Shown piece after piece: positions 8,555 to 17,384 of a stretch of 64,000 nt of DNA (its first letter is position 1; each line of letters begins with the position of its first letter). The notes below the pieces were generated by a model, which saw only the letters and a list, made by a program, of their open reading frames with translations, searched no databases and had not been told where the DNA came from. The position numbers and the translations under genes are program-made. This stretch comes from an uncultured Prevotellamassilia sp. (lineage in GTDB: Bacteria > Bacteroidota > Bacteroidia > Bacteroidales > Bacteroidaceae): positions 62,001 to 126,000 of the forward strand of contig CAKQOG010000001.1 of assembly GCA_934255485.1 (NCBI GenBank), read 5' to 3'.

Positions 8555-10900
8555 ATGAAAAAATTTACTCATTTACTCTTGCTCTGTGTGCTCATGATCG
8601 TGAGCGCATTTACGGCAAAAGCCCAAACAGCTGCAGTGATGCAAACATCTGCTGCGCCTGATGATAATGGTTTTGCCGCAGACACGCATTGGTACACAAT
8701 GTGGTTGCGTGGTTGCTACATTTCTGTAGGGAATGTAGATAATGACTCATATTTAAAGGTGTCAAATAGTTTTGACCCATTTAACGATATTGACAAAGCA
8801 CTATGGTGTATTGTGGGCGACGAAACAAAAGGCTACAAACTTTACAACAAAAGCGAAGGACCTACAAAGGTATTGGCTGTGAAATACATCGACTCTGATG
8901 GTAGTGCATATACCAAGATGGTAGATGCAAATACCGTGGATGCAACTGAAAAAGGTGAAGGTAAATGGCGAGTTACATTTGATTTTCATAAAAATACTGG
9001 TAGTGAAGTTGGTGGGTATACAATCTCTGCCAAAGGGGTAACTAATTATTATTTGAATAAACGTGATCCTTATTTGGCTTGTTGGTTTGATGCTGGAGCG
9101 CTCGAAGAAGTTGGTTCTTCATTCTATTTCTACGATGCAGCAAGGTATTCATCAACAATAAACCTTCAAGCTTCTGCCTATTATACAGGTACGAACTTTG
9201 GTGGTATATTCCAACCAACGCAAGAGGAGTATAATAACTTTCAGTCACAACTCGAAGCTCATACTTCCATAACAACGTGGGATGAAATTAAAAATATACA
9301 TGCACAAATAGAGTCTTTCCAATCTACTATCAATAACCATAAACCCGAATTAGGAAAGAAGTACCTCATTAAGAATAATTACTTTGCAGGTCAGATGATT
9401 ATACCTAATGTTATCCCTGGTGGAAATTTGGATAAATACACAGGCGATGGCAATAAGGTGAAGAGTGCTGTATGGATTTTTGAGCAAGGTAGCACAGAAG
9501 GTACTTACAAACTCAAGAATGCTTATTCTGGTCTTTATGTCAATGGTACAAAAGTAAATGAAACGGGTTCAGATCTACTTGTTGGACCTGCAAGTACCTA
9601 TAATGGAACATTTGCAATCGGTACAAGTTTCAGTGGCAATAATAGCCTTCACTCAAATGCATCAAACGGTTATCTTATTCTTTGGGAAGCAAATGCTGGT
9701 GCAAGCCGTTGGGTAGCTGAAGCTATTAGCGACGAGGATTATCAAGCACTTAGAGCTAATGTTCCTCAAGCTGTGAATAATTTGATAGTAAATGATGTTT
9801 TCGAAAGTAATCCTGCAGCAGAAAAAGCGGCTTTGCAAGCAGAACCCAATTACCAAAATTACATGGCTTATATTCAAGCTGTAAAGAAAGTAACAGACAA
9901 TCAATATGTTCGTTTGCAATGCGCAAAGGGTGGTAACGACCGCATGTTGGGCGTTAATGATGCGTATAGTGCAACAAGTGCCGTTGCATCTTCAACAAAG
10001 AATACTGCCGTAAGCAACATTTGGAAACTTGTACCTAGTGAAGATGGGTACAAACTCTTAAATGTCAATACAAATCAATACATCACAAATCTGCCCAATG
10101 CTGAAACAGACGGAAGTTCAACAGCACAACTTACAAGTGAAATCGGTCAAGGATGCAAGTTTACTTTTACGGTAAATAATGCTACAAACAAAACTTGGAA
10201 TGTTATTGATAATGTTATTGATGGAAACAATAAGAAACTGAATGCAGAAACAAACGGACGCATTAATTATTGGAAAGATAATGGAAATGGTGGTTGGAAG
10301 ATAACCAAAGCTACCGATATCGAAGTAGCTTTGCATGCTCTTGGCGATGCTTCGTATGCCAGCGTTTACTTGCCATTTGGTGTTTCGGCAGTAGAAGGTG
10401 CTGCTGCTTATGTGGCAGAGAGTCCTGCTGAGAATAATTCGCTTGTTGTGAAAACTACAGCTGATGGCGGCTTTGGTGCCAACACGGGTGTTGTGCTTGT
10501 AAGCGACACCAAGGCTGAAAAGGCTACACTTACTATTGGCGATAACAACAATGCATCGAGCATGCTCACGGGGTCGAACACCCCCGTCCCATTGACCGAT
10601 GACACACGTAGCAGTTTCTTTGTTTTTGGTCCCAAAGATGGCGAAACAAGCACCGTAGGTTTTTGGACTCCTGCATCAACCATTACAACTATTCCTGCTA
10701 ACCGCGCTTATTACCAAAATGTTAATGGACAAGCTGTTGCACTCGTGTTCGATGGTTGTACTACAGGCATTGAAGGTGTTACCATCAATGGTAGCAATGA
10801 AAATGTTCAAGCACCTATCTTCGACCTCGCTGGTCGCCGTGTTGCCAACGTTGTTAAGGGTGGCGTATACATCCAAAATGGTAAGAAGTTTATTAAATAA
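8555..10900 (+). CDS. Large exported protein with lectin-like repeats and T9SS-like C-terminus
   Basis: 781 aa. A type I signal peptide ends near residue 24 (SAFTAKAQ). Three or more internal segments share the pattern of a residue-poor beta trefoil: W-x-L/V ... YKLYNKSEG, YKLKNAYSGLYVNG, YKLLNVNTNQYITN, each followed by a W-rich return. This suggests ricin-B-like carbohydrate-binding modules. The last ~25 residues (IFDLAGRRVANVV ... GVYIQNGKKFIK) resemble the C-terminal sorting or anchoring motif seen on many Prevotella and Bacteroides surface proteins. No catalytic domain is recognised. The next ORF follows after 43 bp and a terminator closes the pair. Confidence 0.75.
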   Translation: MKKFTHLLLLCVLMIVSAFTAKAQTAAVMQTSAAPDDNGFAADTHWYTMWLRGCYISVGNVDNDSYLKVSNSFDPFNDIDKALWCIVGDETKGYKLYNKSEGPTKVLAVKYIDSDGSAYTKMVDANTVDATEKGEGKWRVTFDFHKNTGSEVGGYTISAKGVTNYYLNKRDPYLACWFDAGALEEVGSSFYFYDAARYSSTINLQASAYYTGTNFGGIFQPTQEEYNNFQSQLEAHTSITTWDEIKNIHAQIESFQSTINNHKPELGKKYLIKNNYFAGQMIIPNVIPGGNLDKYTGDGNKVKSAVWIFEQGSTEGTYKLKNAYSGLYVNGTKVNETGSDLLVGPASTYNGTFAIGTSFSGNNSLHSNASNGYLILWEANAGASRWVAEAISDEDYQALRANVPQAVNNLIVNDVFESNPAAEKAALQAEPNYQNYMAYIQAVKKVTDNQYVRLQCAKGGNDRMLGVNDAYSATSAVASSTKNTAVSNIWKLVPSEDGYKLLNVNTNQYITNLPNAETDGSSTAQLTSEIGQGCKFTFTVNNATNKTWNVIDNVIDGNNKKLNAETNGRINYWKDNGNGGWKITKATDIEVALHALGDASYASVYLPFGVSAVEGAAAYVAESPAENNSLVVKTTADGGFGANTGVVLVSDTKAEKATLTIGDNNNASSMLTGSNTPVPLTDDTRSSFFVFGPKDGETSTVGFWTPASTITTIPANRAYYQNVNGQAVALVFDGCTTGIEGVTINGSNENVQAPIFDLAGRRVANVVKGGVYIQNGKKFIK

Positions 10901-10943
10901 TCAAACATCAAGTTACACAATTATCTAATAAGATAAAACGATT

Positions 10944-11138
10944 ATGAAAAAACAATATATAGCTCCTTCGCTCGTAGCAGTAAGCTACATCGAGCCTCTA
11001 TCTCCCTTGTGCGGTAGCCAAGTTTTTGGCATTGGTTCGAGCGATGATGGTGAAAAGGGTGGCACCACATCAAGCGTGTGGTCTAACAAGCAGCAAACTC
11101 CTAACCAAGGAGGTATGTGGAGTCACATGGACGACTAA
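10944..11138 (+). CDS. Small 64-aa protein of unknown function
   Basis: Begins MKKQYIAPSL, a start commonly seen on short Bacteroidales proteins, continues with a single Cys (PLCGSQVF) and ends in a Gly/Ser/Asn/Gln-rich tail with two Trp. There is no signal peptide, membrane segment or recognised domain. The ORF sits 43 bp after the 781-aa exported protein gene and before a strong terminator, so the two are probably co-transcribed. It might be a secreted or modified peptide; nothing here proves that. Confidence 0.6.
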   Translation: MKKQYIAPSLVAVSYIEPLSPLCGSQVFGIGSSDDGEKGGTTSSVWSNKQQTPNQGGMWSHMDD

Positions 11139-11164
11139 CACAGATTATTAACTACAATGTTAGT

Positions 11165-11204
11165 ATATGGGTGTTCGGGCATTCCCGAACACCCATATTT
11201 TTTT
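11165..11204 (+). terminator. Strong intrinsic terminator
   Basis: A perfect 15-bp stem (11165-11179 with 11184-11198), 4-nt loop, followed by a run of T. It ends the transcript of the 781-aa exported protein and its small partner. Confidence 0.93.
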
Positions 11205-11323
11205 AGAAGCACTCTTTAGATATTGTAATTTTGCTGAGGCACAATCGCATTATTTACGCTGCTAATTGCTAACTTCGCACTCTCAATTACTAAACTTGCT
11301 CTACATAACGCATCAATTCATTT

Positions 11324-12793
11324 ATGAACGCAAAACAAGTTCTCCCACATCCTCACCCTATTGTTAGTTTATTTCCGCTTGCCGTGTTAATAACGCTCAT
11401 TATGCTCGTGGTACGATTGTTTCCCGACGATGCTTTGGGCGGTGCGTCGCAAGTGGCATTGATGATAGCCTCGTCGGTGTGTGTGGCGCTATCAATGTTG
11501 GTGTATAAAGTTAAATGGGTGGTGTTTGAAGAGATGATAAAGAAGACAGTAGGCGATGCAGGCGTTTCTATTCTCATTCTCTTGCTCATTGGCATGATGT
11601 CTGCCACATGGATGGTGAGCGGCGTTGTGCCCACCATGATTTACTATGGAGTGCAGTTTATGTCTCCCTTGCTCTTTTTGCCATGTGCCTGCATTATCTC
11701 GTCGTTTATCTCAGTGATAACAGGCACCTCGTGGACCACTATTGCCACCATAGGTATTGCACTTATGGGCATTGGCGATGCCTTGGGCATACCACAACCT
11801 TATACAGCTGGTGCTATCATATCGGGTGCCTACTTTGGCGATAAGATGTCGCCTATGAGTGATACCACGGTGCTTGCCTCGTCGATGGCGGGGGCCGATC
11901 TCTTTAGGCACATTCGCTATATGCTCTACACCACAGTGCCGAGCATCGTTATTTCGCTACTATTATACCTTGTGATAGGTCTTTTTTATAAAGGACAAGA
12001 GGTAGAAATAAACCAATATCTCACAGGGCTTGACAATGGTTTCAACATATCGCTTTGGTCCATGATTGTGCCAGCATTTACCGGACTGCTTATCTATAAA
12101 AAAATGCCATCGCTTATCACCCTTTTGCTCTCGTCGCTTATGGCTTGTGCGTGTGCCGTGGTGCTTCAGCCCGAAGCCTTGATGCACATTGCAGGCGACA
12201 CAAGTGTGAATGCCCGTAGCATGTTCGAGGGATTAATGATAACTTGTTACTCTAAAACCAACATCAATACAGGTGTTGAAGCTATCAATTCACTTGTGGC
12301 TACCCGTGGCATGGTGGGCATGCTTAGCACCATTTGGCTCATACTTTGTGCCATGTGCTTTGGGTCGTGCATGGTGGCAAGTGGCATGCTGCGTAGTATT
12401 ACCCACGTGTTGCTAAAGGGCATACGCAACACGGCATCGCTTGTATGTTCAACTGTTGCATCGGGCGTATTGCTCAACCTTGTTATGGGCGACCAATTTC
12501 TCTCTATCATCATGAACGTGTCCATCTACCACGACGAATATGCCGACAGAGGGTATCGCCCTGAGCTATTAAGTAGGTCTACCGAGGACTCTGCCACTGT
12601 TACCTCTGTGCTTGTTCCTTGGACCGCATGCGGCATGACACAAAGCACAGTTCTGGGCATACCCACATTGGTCTACTTACCTTTCTGCTTCTTCAATATC
12701 ATTAGTCCCATCATGAGTTGCCTTGTAGCTATTCTTGGCTTTGTGCCTAAGCCACAACCCAAGGCAAATATAGAGCATCAGAAACTGGCGTAG
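11324..12793 (+). CDS. nhaC: NhaC family Na+/H+ antiporter
   Basis: 489-aa inner-membrane protein with about eleven or twelve hydrophobic segments. Family signatures are the SVITGTSWTTIATIGIAL helix, GAIISGAYFGDKMSPMSDTT, and in the second half the EDSATVTSVLVPWTACG stretch. NhaC proteins exchange Na+ for H+ (some malate/lactate-Na+). It sits alone between the terminator at 11165-11204 and the promoter cassettes of gpmI. The symbol is given by family; the substrate could differ. Confidence 0.87.
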   Translation: MNAKQVLPHPHPIVSLFPLAVLITLIMLVVRLFPDDALGGASQVALMIASSVCVALSMLVYKVKWVVFEEMIKKTVGDAGVSILILLLIGMMSATWMVSGVVPTMIYYGVQFMSPLLFLPCACIISSFISVITGTSWTTIATIGIALMGIGDALGIPQPYTAGAIISGAYFGDKMSPMSDTTVLASSMAGADLFRHIRYMLYTTVPSIVISLLLYLVIGLFYKGQEVEINQYLTGLDNGFNISLWSMIVPAFTGLLIYKKMPSLITLLLSSLMACACAVVLQPEALMHIAGDTSVNARSMFEGLMITCYSKTNINTGVEAINSLVATRGMVGMLSTIWLILCAMCFGSCMVASGMLRSITHVLLKGIRNTASLVCSTVASGVLLNLVMGDQFLSIIMNVSIYHDEYADRGYRPELLSRSTEDSATVTSVLVPWTACGMTQSTVLGIPTLVYLPFCFFNIISPIMSCLVAILGFVPKPQPKANIEHQKLA

Positions 12794-12799
12794 GTATGG

Positions 12800-13010
12800 C
12801 ACAACTCACCTTGCACTTTGCTATCGCGAAGTTAGGCTTCGGTTCGGAAGAGTAAAAAGAAACCAAAAAATATTTGCTTTCTTTTTGCTCTTCACTCACC
12901 TTGCACTTTGCTATTGCGAAGTTAGGCTTCGGTTCGGAAGAATAAAAAAGAAAACAAAAAAATTGTTTTCTTTTTTGCTCTTCACTCACCTTGCACTAAC
13001 TTTGCACAAG
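12800..13010 (+). repeat. 90-bp tandem promoter/hairpin cassette upstream of gpmI
   Basis: The block CTCACCTTGCAC recurs at 12805, 12895 and 12985, an exact 90-bp period. Each of the first two copies is followed by a hairpin with CTTC/GAAG stem around CGGTTCGG, then an A-rich and T-rich stretch. In the two upstream copies the TAAC of the -7 box is missing (TTGCAC directly followed by TTTGC), so only the third copy keeps an intact promoter. The core is related to the 69-bp repeats upstream of murF. Confidence 0.8.
12974..13004 (+). promoter_or_regulatory. gpmI promoter
   Basis: TTTG at 12974-12977, a 19-bp spacer and TAACTTTG at 12997-13004 match the Bacteroidetes housekeeping consensus exactly. 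The transcript would start near 13010, leaving a leader of about 30 nt before the ATG at 13043. Confidence 0.8.
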
Positions 13011-13042
13011 AATAGTATAAACATAAAAGATTAAGAAAGAAC

Positions 13043-14578
13043 ATGGCAAAGAAAGCACTACTTATGATTCTTGATGGTTGGGGCATTGGAAAGCACAACC
13101 ATGGTGATGCAATATTTGAGGCTTCCACTCCTTTTATGGATCACCTCAATGCTACTTACCCTCATTCTCAACTTCTTACTTGTGGCGAGAACGTTGGATT
13201 GCCCGACGGACAAATGGGTAACTCTGAGGTAGGACACCTCAATATCGGTGCGGGACGCATTGTGTTCCAAGACCTTGTAAAGATTAATCGTGCTTGTGCA
13301 GATGGTTCGATTATGAAGAACCCTGAGATTGTTTCGGCATACGAGTATGCAAAAAAGAATGGTAAGGGCCTTCACTTGATGGGCTTAACCTCGACTGGTG
13401 GCGTTCACTCTTCATTAGACCATCTCTTTAAATTGATTGAAATATCTAAGGAATATGGCGTTGCCCAGAACACTTTTGTTCATTGCTTTATGGATGGTCG
13501 TGACACCGACCCTAAGAGCGGTAAAGGCTTTATCGAACAACTTCAGGGTGTTTGCGATGCAAATGGTGCACACATTGCCAGCATTATCGGTCGTTTCTAT
13601 GCAATGGATCGCGATAAGCGTTGGAACCGCGTGAAGCTTGCATACGACCAATTGGTAGAAGGCAAGGGACGCCAGGTTACGGATATGGTTGAAGGTGTGC
13701 AAAGTTGCTACGATACCGACTCTGAAGAACATAAGAATACCGATGAGTTTATGGAACCATTGGTAAATGCCAATGTGGATGGCCGTATCAAGGAAGGTGA
13801 TGTTGTTATCTTCTTTAACTATCGTAACGACCGTGCAAAGGAATTGACCATTGTGCTCACTCAGCAAGATATGCCCGAAGAAGGCATGCACACTATCCCC
13901 GGCTTGCAGTATTATTGCATGACTCCTTATGATGCATCGTTCAAGGGTGTACACATTCTCTTCCCTAAAGAGAACGTACAAGACACACTTGGCGAATACA
14001 TCTCAAAGCAAGGATTAAAGCAACTTCACACAGCCGAAACAGAGAAGTATGCTCACGTAACATTCTTCTTTAATGGTGGCCGTGAAACTCCTTACGAGGG
14101 CGAAGACCGCATTCTTGTTCCTTCGCCAAAGGTTGCTACTTACGACCTTAAGCCAGAGATGTCAGCTTATGAGGTAAAGGAAAAACTCGTTGCAGCTATC
14201 AAGGAGAATAAGTACGACTTTATCGTTGTTAATTTTGCAAACGGCGACATGGTAGGTCATACGGGTGTTTACGAGGCTATTGAGAAGGCTGTTGTGGCTG
14301 TAGATGCTTGTGTTAAGGACGTTGTTACTGCCGCTAACGAGGTAGGTTACGAAACTGTTATCATTGCCGACCATGGTAATGCCGACAACGCTATCAACCC
14401 CGATGGCACACCCAACACTGCTCACTCATTGAACCCCGTTCCATTTATCTACGTTACTGAAAACAAAAATGCTAAGGTAAAGGATGGCGTACTTGCCGAT
14501 GTTGCACCCTCAATTCTTCACATCATGGGATTGAAGCAACCTGCTGACATGACAGGTACCGACCTTATTGAAGACTAA
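13043..14578 (+). CDS. gpmI: 2,3-bisphosphoglycerate-independent phosphoglycerate mutase
   Basis: 511 aa, the usual length. It converts 3-phosphoglycerate to 2-phosphoglycerate in glycolysis through a phosphoserine intermediate and two Mn2+ ions. Visible are the N-terminal metal site LMILDGWGIG, the catalytic Ser at about 61 in GQMGNSEVGHLNIGAGR, RFYAMDRDKRW in the substrate domain, and the C-terminal metal motif ADHGNADN. It has a dedicated promoter and a strong terminator, so it is probably monocistronic. Confidence 0.97.
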   Translation: MAKKALLMILDGWGIGKHNHGDAIFEASTPFMDHLNATYPHSQLLTCGENVGLPDGQMGNSEVGHLNIGAGRIVFQDLVKINRACADGSIMKNPEIVSAYEYAKKNGKGLHLMGLTSTGGVHSSLDHLFKLIEISKEYGVAQNTFVHCFMDGRDTDPKSGKGFIEQLQGVCDANGAHIASIIGRFYAMDRDKRWNRVKLAYDQLVEGKGRQVTDMVEGVQSCYDTDSEEHKNTDEFMEPLVNANVDGRIKEGDVVIFFNYRNDRAKELTIVLTQQDMPEEGMHTIPGLQYYCMTPYDASFKGVHILFPKENVQDTLGEYISKQGLKQLHTAETEKYAHVTFFFNGGRETPYEGEDRILVPSPKVATYDLKPEMSAYEVKEKLVAAIKENKYDFIVVNFANGDMVGHTGVYEAIEKAVVAVDACVKDVVTAANEVGYETVIIADHGNADNAINPDGTPNTAHSLNPVPFIYVTENKNAKVKDGVLADVAPSILHIMGLKQPADMTGTDLIED

Positions 14579-14606
14579 TGTTTTAGTCAATCTTAGTTTA
14601 TAGTAA

Positions 14607-14652
14607 AAAAGCAAGCCATAATGCTCTAGCATGAGCATTATGGCTTGCTTTT
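14607..14652. terminator. Bidirectional terminator between gpmI and the GH25 gene
   Basis: A perfect 20-bp stem (14607-14626 with 14633-14652), 6-nt loop, with A-run and T-run at the two ends; it separates convergent genes. Confidence 0.92.
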
Positions 14653-14673
14653 CGATTTGTATGAAATGCTTAC

Positions 14674-16764
14674 TTAAAGTCTGCCTTGTGCCTTGTATTT
14701 TTCAAAGTCACTACGCGATCCATTAAACACGTTTACATCAACCGTAGTATGTATGCCACGTACACGGCCGTAAGGAGAAACCTGCCAATGCAGCAGTTTG
14801 ACGTATGGTTTAAATTCGCCATAACGTGCTATCCAAACATCGTAGTTCTGCAATGCAGCAGGAGCATTTTTGAGATGTTTATTAACAAACTGTTGGCCAA
14901 CGTAAAGTACTGGGCGCTTGCCTCGTCGTTTTTCAACAATGCGTAGCCAAGTGAGCACTTGGCGGAACATACCGGCTTCGCCTCCCATCTTCTTTATTTG
15001 GTCGGCAGTGGGTTCAAGGTCTAGCACGGGCGGTAGGTCGTTGGCAGCTATCCATGTCATTTTCAAAAAATATTCGGCTTGTTGTACACCCGAACTTGTA
15101 GCTGTAAAGAAGTGGTAAGAGCCTGTAGCTATGCCATGAGCTCTGGCTTGTCGGAGGTCGGAGGGATAGTATTTGTTGAACATGCTGCGTCCTTCGGTAG
15201 ACTTGATGTAGGCAAACGATACAGGATAATCTACACTACCTTGAATGCGGCGGTCGGCTCCGAGGCTGGTGATGCGTAGGCTTTTCCAATTGATAGAAAA
15301 GCGCTTGCGTCCCTTTTCGTGTTGGTAGCGCGAAAGGTCGATGCCATATATTCGATCGGCAGTATAAATCATGCGTTCGCCTTGAAAGCGTCCTGCTTTC
15401 CACGAACCACAACGTACCATTTGTCTGCCTTTCGAGCTGAAGCCATGGCCCGAACGTTTGCCGTTGTCCCATTCGCCACTATAGTACTCGCCATTGGTAG
15501 CATAGAATGCACCTTTGCCTTGAAACTCTCCCTTAGCGTCGAACTGTCCCACATAAACGCCTTTAGCATCGTAACGTTTGCCTTGTAGCAAACTATCGTT
15601 GTGCCAAATGCCTATGTAGCGTGTGCTGTCTGTTAGTCGGGTTAGCACTCCATAGCCTTGGCGCATGACATGACCATTTACCTTTTTAGAGCTAACCTCG
15701 CCTTGGTAGCATAAGGAGTCGGGTAGTAGGAGCGTGGTGCACGATAGTGCGTTGGGGCTGCTAACTTTCTCTTGTTTATTAGTTGAAAGCGAAATGTTTT
15801 TAGTCCATCCCACAAGATTGGTTAGCCACCACATGGGCCAAGAGTGTACTTGCCGCATCAGTTCTATTACCTGTTGGCTCGAAATGCGGGTTTTTCCTCG
15901 TTGCACTTGTGCAAAGTGGCCCGAAGAGTTAACCCATGCACCGCCTTCGGCAGCAGGATAAAGTTCTTTGTCGCTATCGGTAATAACAGGATTGATAGAT
16001 AAGCAGCAACTGCCAAAATCGTTGAATGCATATAGTTTGCAACGCATCTTGTGTACGCCCCAACGATAAACCGAAAAACGCCGACACTGTTGTGGCAAGC
16101 GTTCGCTGCATAGCTGAACAAGTAACAATCCGCTATGATGTGCTCTTATCTTAGCACTTACCGAATCGGTGCTATGAGGCAAGTGCACAACAATCTTTGT
16201 GTAGAGATGAGCTGTAAGGTGCTTCTGTTTGCGTGCAAATTGCACTTCTGAAAGAGCCGCTTTGGTTTGCGTTGTTAGCTTATTCACTTTTTCGCGATAA
16301 GCCATTACCTCGTTGTAGCCATCGTCTACTACAGTGTGTGTGCGAGCATAGTAGTTAAGTTCTTTCAGCTCGCTTTGTTGCGTATGGAGTCGGCGATTGA
16401 GCAACGAATCGAGACCAGAAAGACGCTGGTTTACTTCGGCAGAAGAAAGGCTGTCGGGCATGCCGCCTACAACGAAATCAGAGGTAACGATGTCGCCCAC
16501 GTTCGATACAAATGCGCCCGACTGACTGTGCTGTTCTGCCACAGCATTGGGCATCGTTGCCGCATCTTGCAGAGAGTCGGCTCGAAGTGACAAGAATAGA
16601 GTGTCGCCTTGTTTGAGCGGTAGGGCATAAGTTGTGTGTGCATCTACACGGCAGATGGCCGAGAGCAATGTTTGCTGCCTACGAGGTAGTAGTACAAACA
16701 ATATTAGCGCTACGAGGCATAGTGATAATATTGTGATAAGAGATATTTTTACTTTACGTTTCAT
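14674..16764 (-). CDS. MORN-repeat and GH25 muramidase fusion, membrane anchored
   Basis: 696 aa. A single N-terminal membrane segment (residues ~7-27) is followed by ~330 residues with a helical, QxxL-rich part and a beta-like part of unknown fold. Residues ~358-465 contain MORN-type repeats (YIGIWHNDSLLQGKRY, YVGQFDAKGEFQGKGAF, YYSGEWDNGKRSGHGF). Residues ~473-690 form a glycoside hydrolase family 25 lysozyme domain, beginning YGIDLSRYQ with the catalytic Asp, then AYIKSTEG and PVLDLEP with the second acid. It should cut the beta-1,4 bond of peptidoglycan from the periplasmic side. The MORN-GH25 pairing is unusual but known in Bacteroidetes; its target or regulation is not evident. Confidence 0.86.
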   Translation of the reverse strand: MKRKVKISLITILSLCLVALILFVLLPRRQQTLLSAICRVDAHTTYALPLKQGDTLFLSLRADSLQDAATMPNAVAEQHSQSGAFVSNVGDIVTSDFVVGGMPDSLSSAEVNQRLSGLDSLLNRRLHTQQSELKELNYYARTHTVVDDGYNEVMAYREKVNKLTTQTKAALSEVQFARKQKHLTAHLYTKIVVHLPHSTDSVSAKIRAHHSGLLLVQLCSERLPQQCRRFSVYRWGVHKMRCKLYAFNDFGSCCLSINPVITDSDKELYPAAEGGAWVNSSGHFAQVQRGKTRISSQQVIELMRQVHSWPMWWLTNLVGWTKNISLSTNKQEKVSSPNALSCTTLLLPDSLCYQGEVSSKKVNGHVMRQGYGVLTRLTDSTRYIGIWHNDSLLQGKRYDAKGVYVGQFDAKGEFQGKGAFYATNGEYYSGEWDNGKRSGHGFSSKGRQMVRCGSWKAGRFQGERMIYTADRIYGIDLSRYQHEKGRKRFSINWKSLRITSLGADRRIQGSVDYPVSFAYIKSTEGRSMFNKYYPSDLRQARAHGIATGSYHFFTATSSGVQQAEYFLKMTWIAANDLPPVLDLEPTADQIKKMGGEAGMFRQVLTWLRIVEKRRGKRPVLYVGQQFVNKHLKNAPAALQNYDVWIARYGEFKPYVKLLHWQVSPYGRVRGIHTTVDVNVFNGSRSDFEKYKAQGRL

Positions 16765-16982
16765 TTGTTTAAAGTAAAGTTTAGGTGTTGCTTAGTTTTA
16801 AGCCGTTGCAAAACGGGCATGTTATAGAATAGCATCTTGTTAATAGTGCAATTCTCGTTTGTTTGATGTGCAAAGTTAGCTTTTTTTTTGTTGCGCTGAT
16901 ATATGTGTTGTTCAATTCATAGTAGGGCTATTGTTGGACAATAAAAAGCTTGTAGTTTTATAATTACGTGTAAGAAAGTTAT

Positions 16983-17068
16983 CTCACACCGACCGCGATG
17001 AATGCTCATTGCGGTCGGTGTGAGTGTTCATTACGATCGGAGTGAATGCTCATTGCGGTCGGTGTGAG
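16983..17068. repeat. 22-bp tandem repeat (3 units) with an inverted copy
   Basis: Units TGCTCATTGCGGTCGGTGTG(AG) at 17003-17024, a diverged unit at 17025-17046 and an identical unit at 17047-17068. A reverse-complement arm CTCACACCGACCGC at 16983-16996 pairs perfectly (14 bp) with the end of unit one or three. Its G+C content is clearly higher than the surroundings. Confidence 0.8.
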
Positions 17069-17221
17069 ACAACTTGCATGCGTATTCTTGTAAAACAATC
17101 CCCTTGTTATAGTTAAACTATGAGGCTATTTTTATAAGTAAAAATGGTGCTGCTCTGGGCTGTAGTCTTTTGGGCTTTCAGTCCGCGCCTTTCAAATTAA
17201 AATTAGCCTACTTACTTATTA

Positions 17222-17300
17222 TTTAAATAGGGGCTTGTCATTGCATAAATCATTCAAATAGGTATACTTAAGCACTTTTAGCGGACGGTAATATTTTTGA
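17222..17300 (+). repeat. Dispersed ~50-bp intergenic repeat, copy 2
   Basis: Contains CATAAATCATTCAAATAGG, then ACTTAAGCACTTTTAGCGGA and an ATATTTTT end, matching copy 1 (4656-4735, minus) and copy 3 (53981-54035, plus). It shares with copy 1 the upstream phrase ATTTAAATAGGGG. Confidence 0.6.
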
Positions 17301-17309
17301 AAAACAAAA

Positions 17310-17366
17310 TTAAGGGTGGCTATGTACGCAATATATATATACATGTTCGTACATAACCACCCTTAA
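17310..17366 (-). terminator. Terminator for the ABC exporter operon
   Basis: A 19-bp stem with one mismatch (17310-17328 with 17348-17366) and a 19-nt AT-rich loop, ending 18 bp from the permease stop codon. On the minus strand it is followed by TTTTGTTTTT. Confidence 0.75.
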
Positions 17367-17384
17367 TGATATAAGTAGGTGTGA

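Larger units (their letters stand above)
16765..17384. other. Intergenic region, no gene; several repeats
   Basis: A TAACTTTG box on the minus strand near 16872-16879 may serve the GH25 gene. Farther on lie a 22-bp tandem repeat with a hairpin (16983-17068), a fragment of the REP-like element (about 17149-17190, GCTCTGGGCTGTAG then GGGCTTTCAGTCC), a copy of the dispersed 50-bp repeat (17222-17300) and a terminator (17310-17366). Confidence 0.6.

Noticed and set aside
12747..12989. 80-codon minus-strand frame with repeated SEPKPNFAIAKCKV
   Set aside because: By-product of the 90-bp promoter repeat; no start signal, and it overlaps the nhaC end.
13415..13981. 188-codon minus-strand frame
   Set aside because: Antisense shadow of gpmI.
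16983..17068. CRISPR-like array
   Set aside because: Units are 22 bp, contiguous and without spacers; no cas genes.
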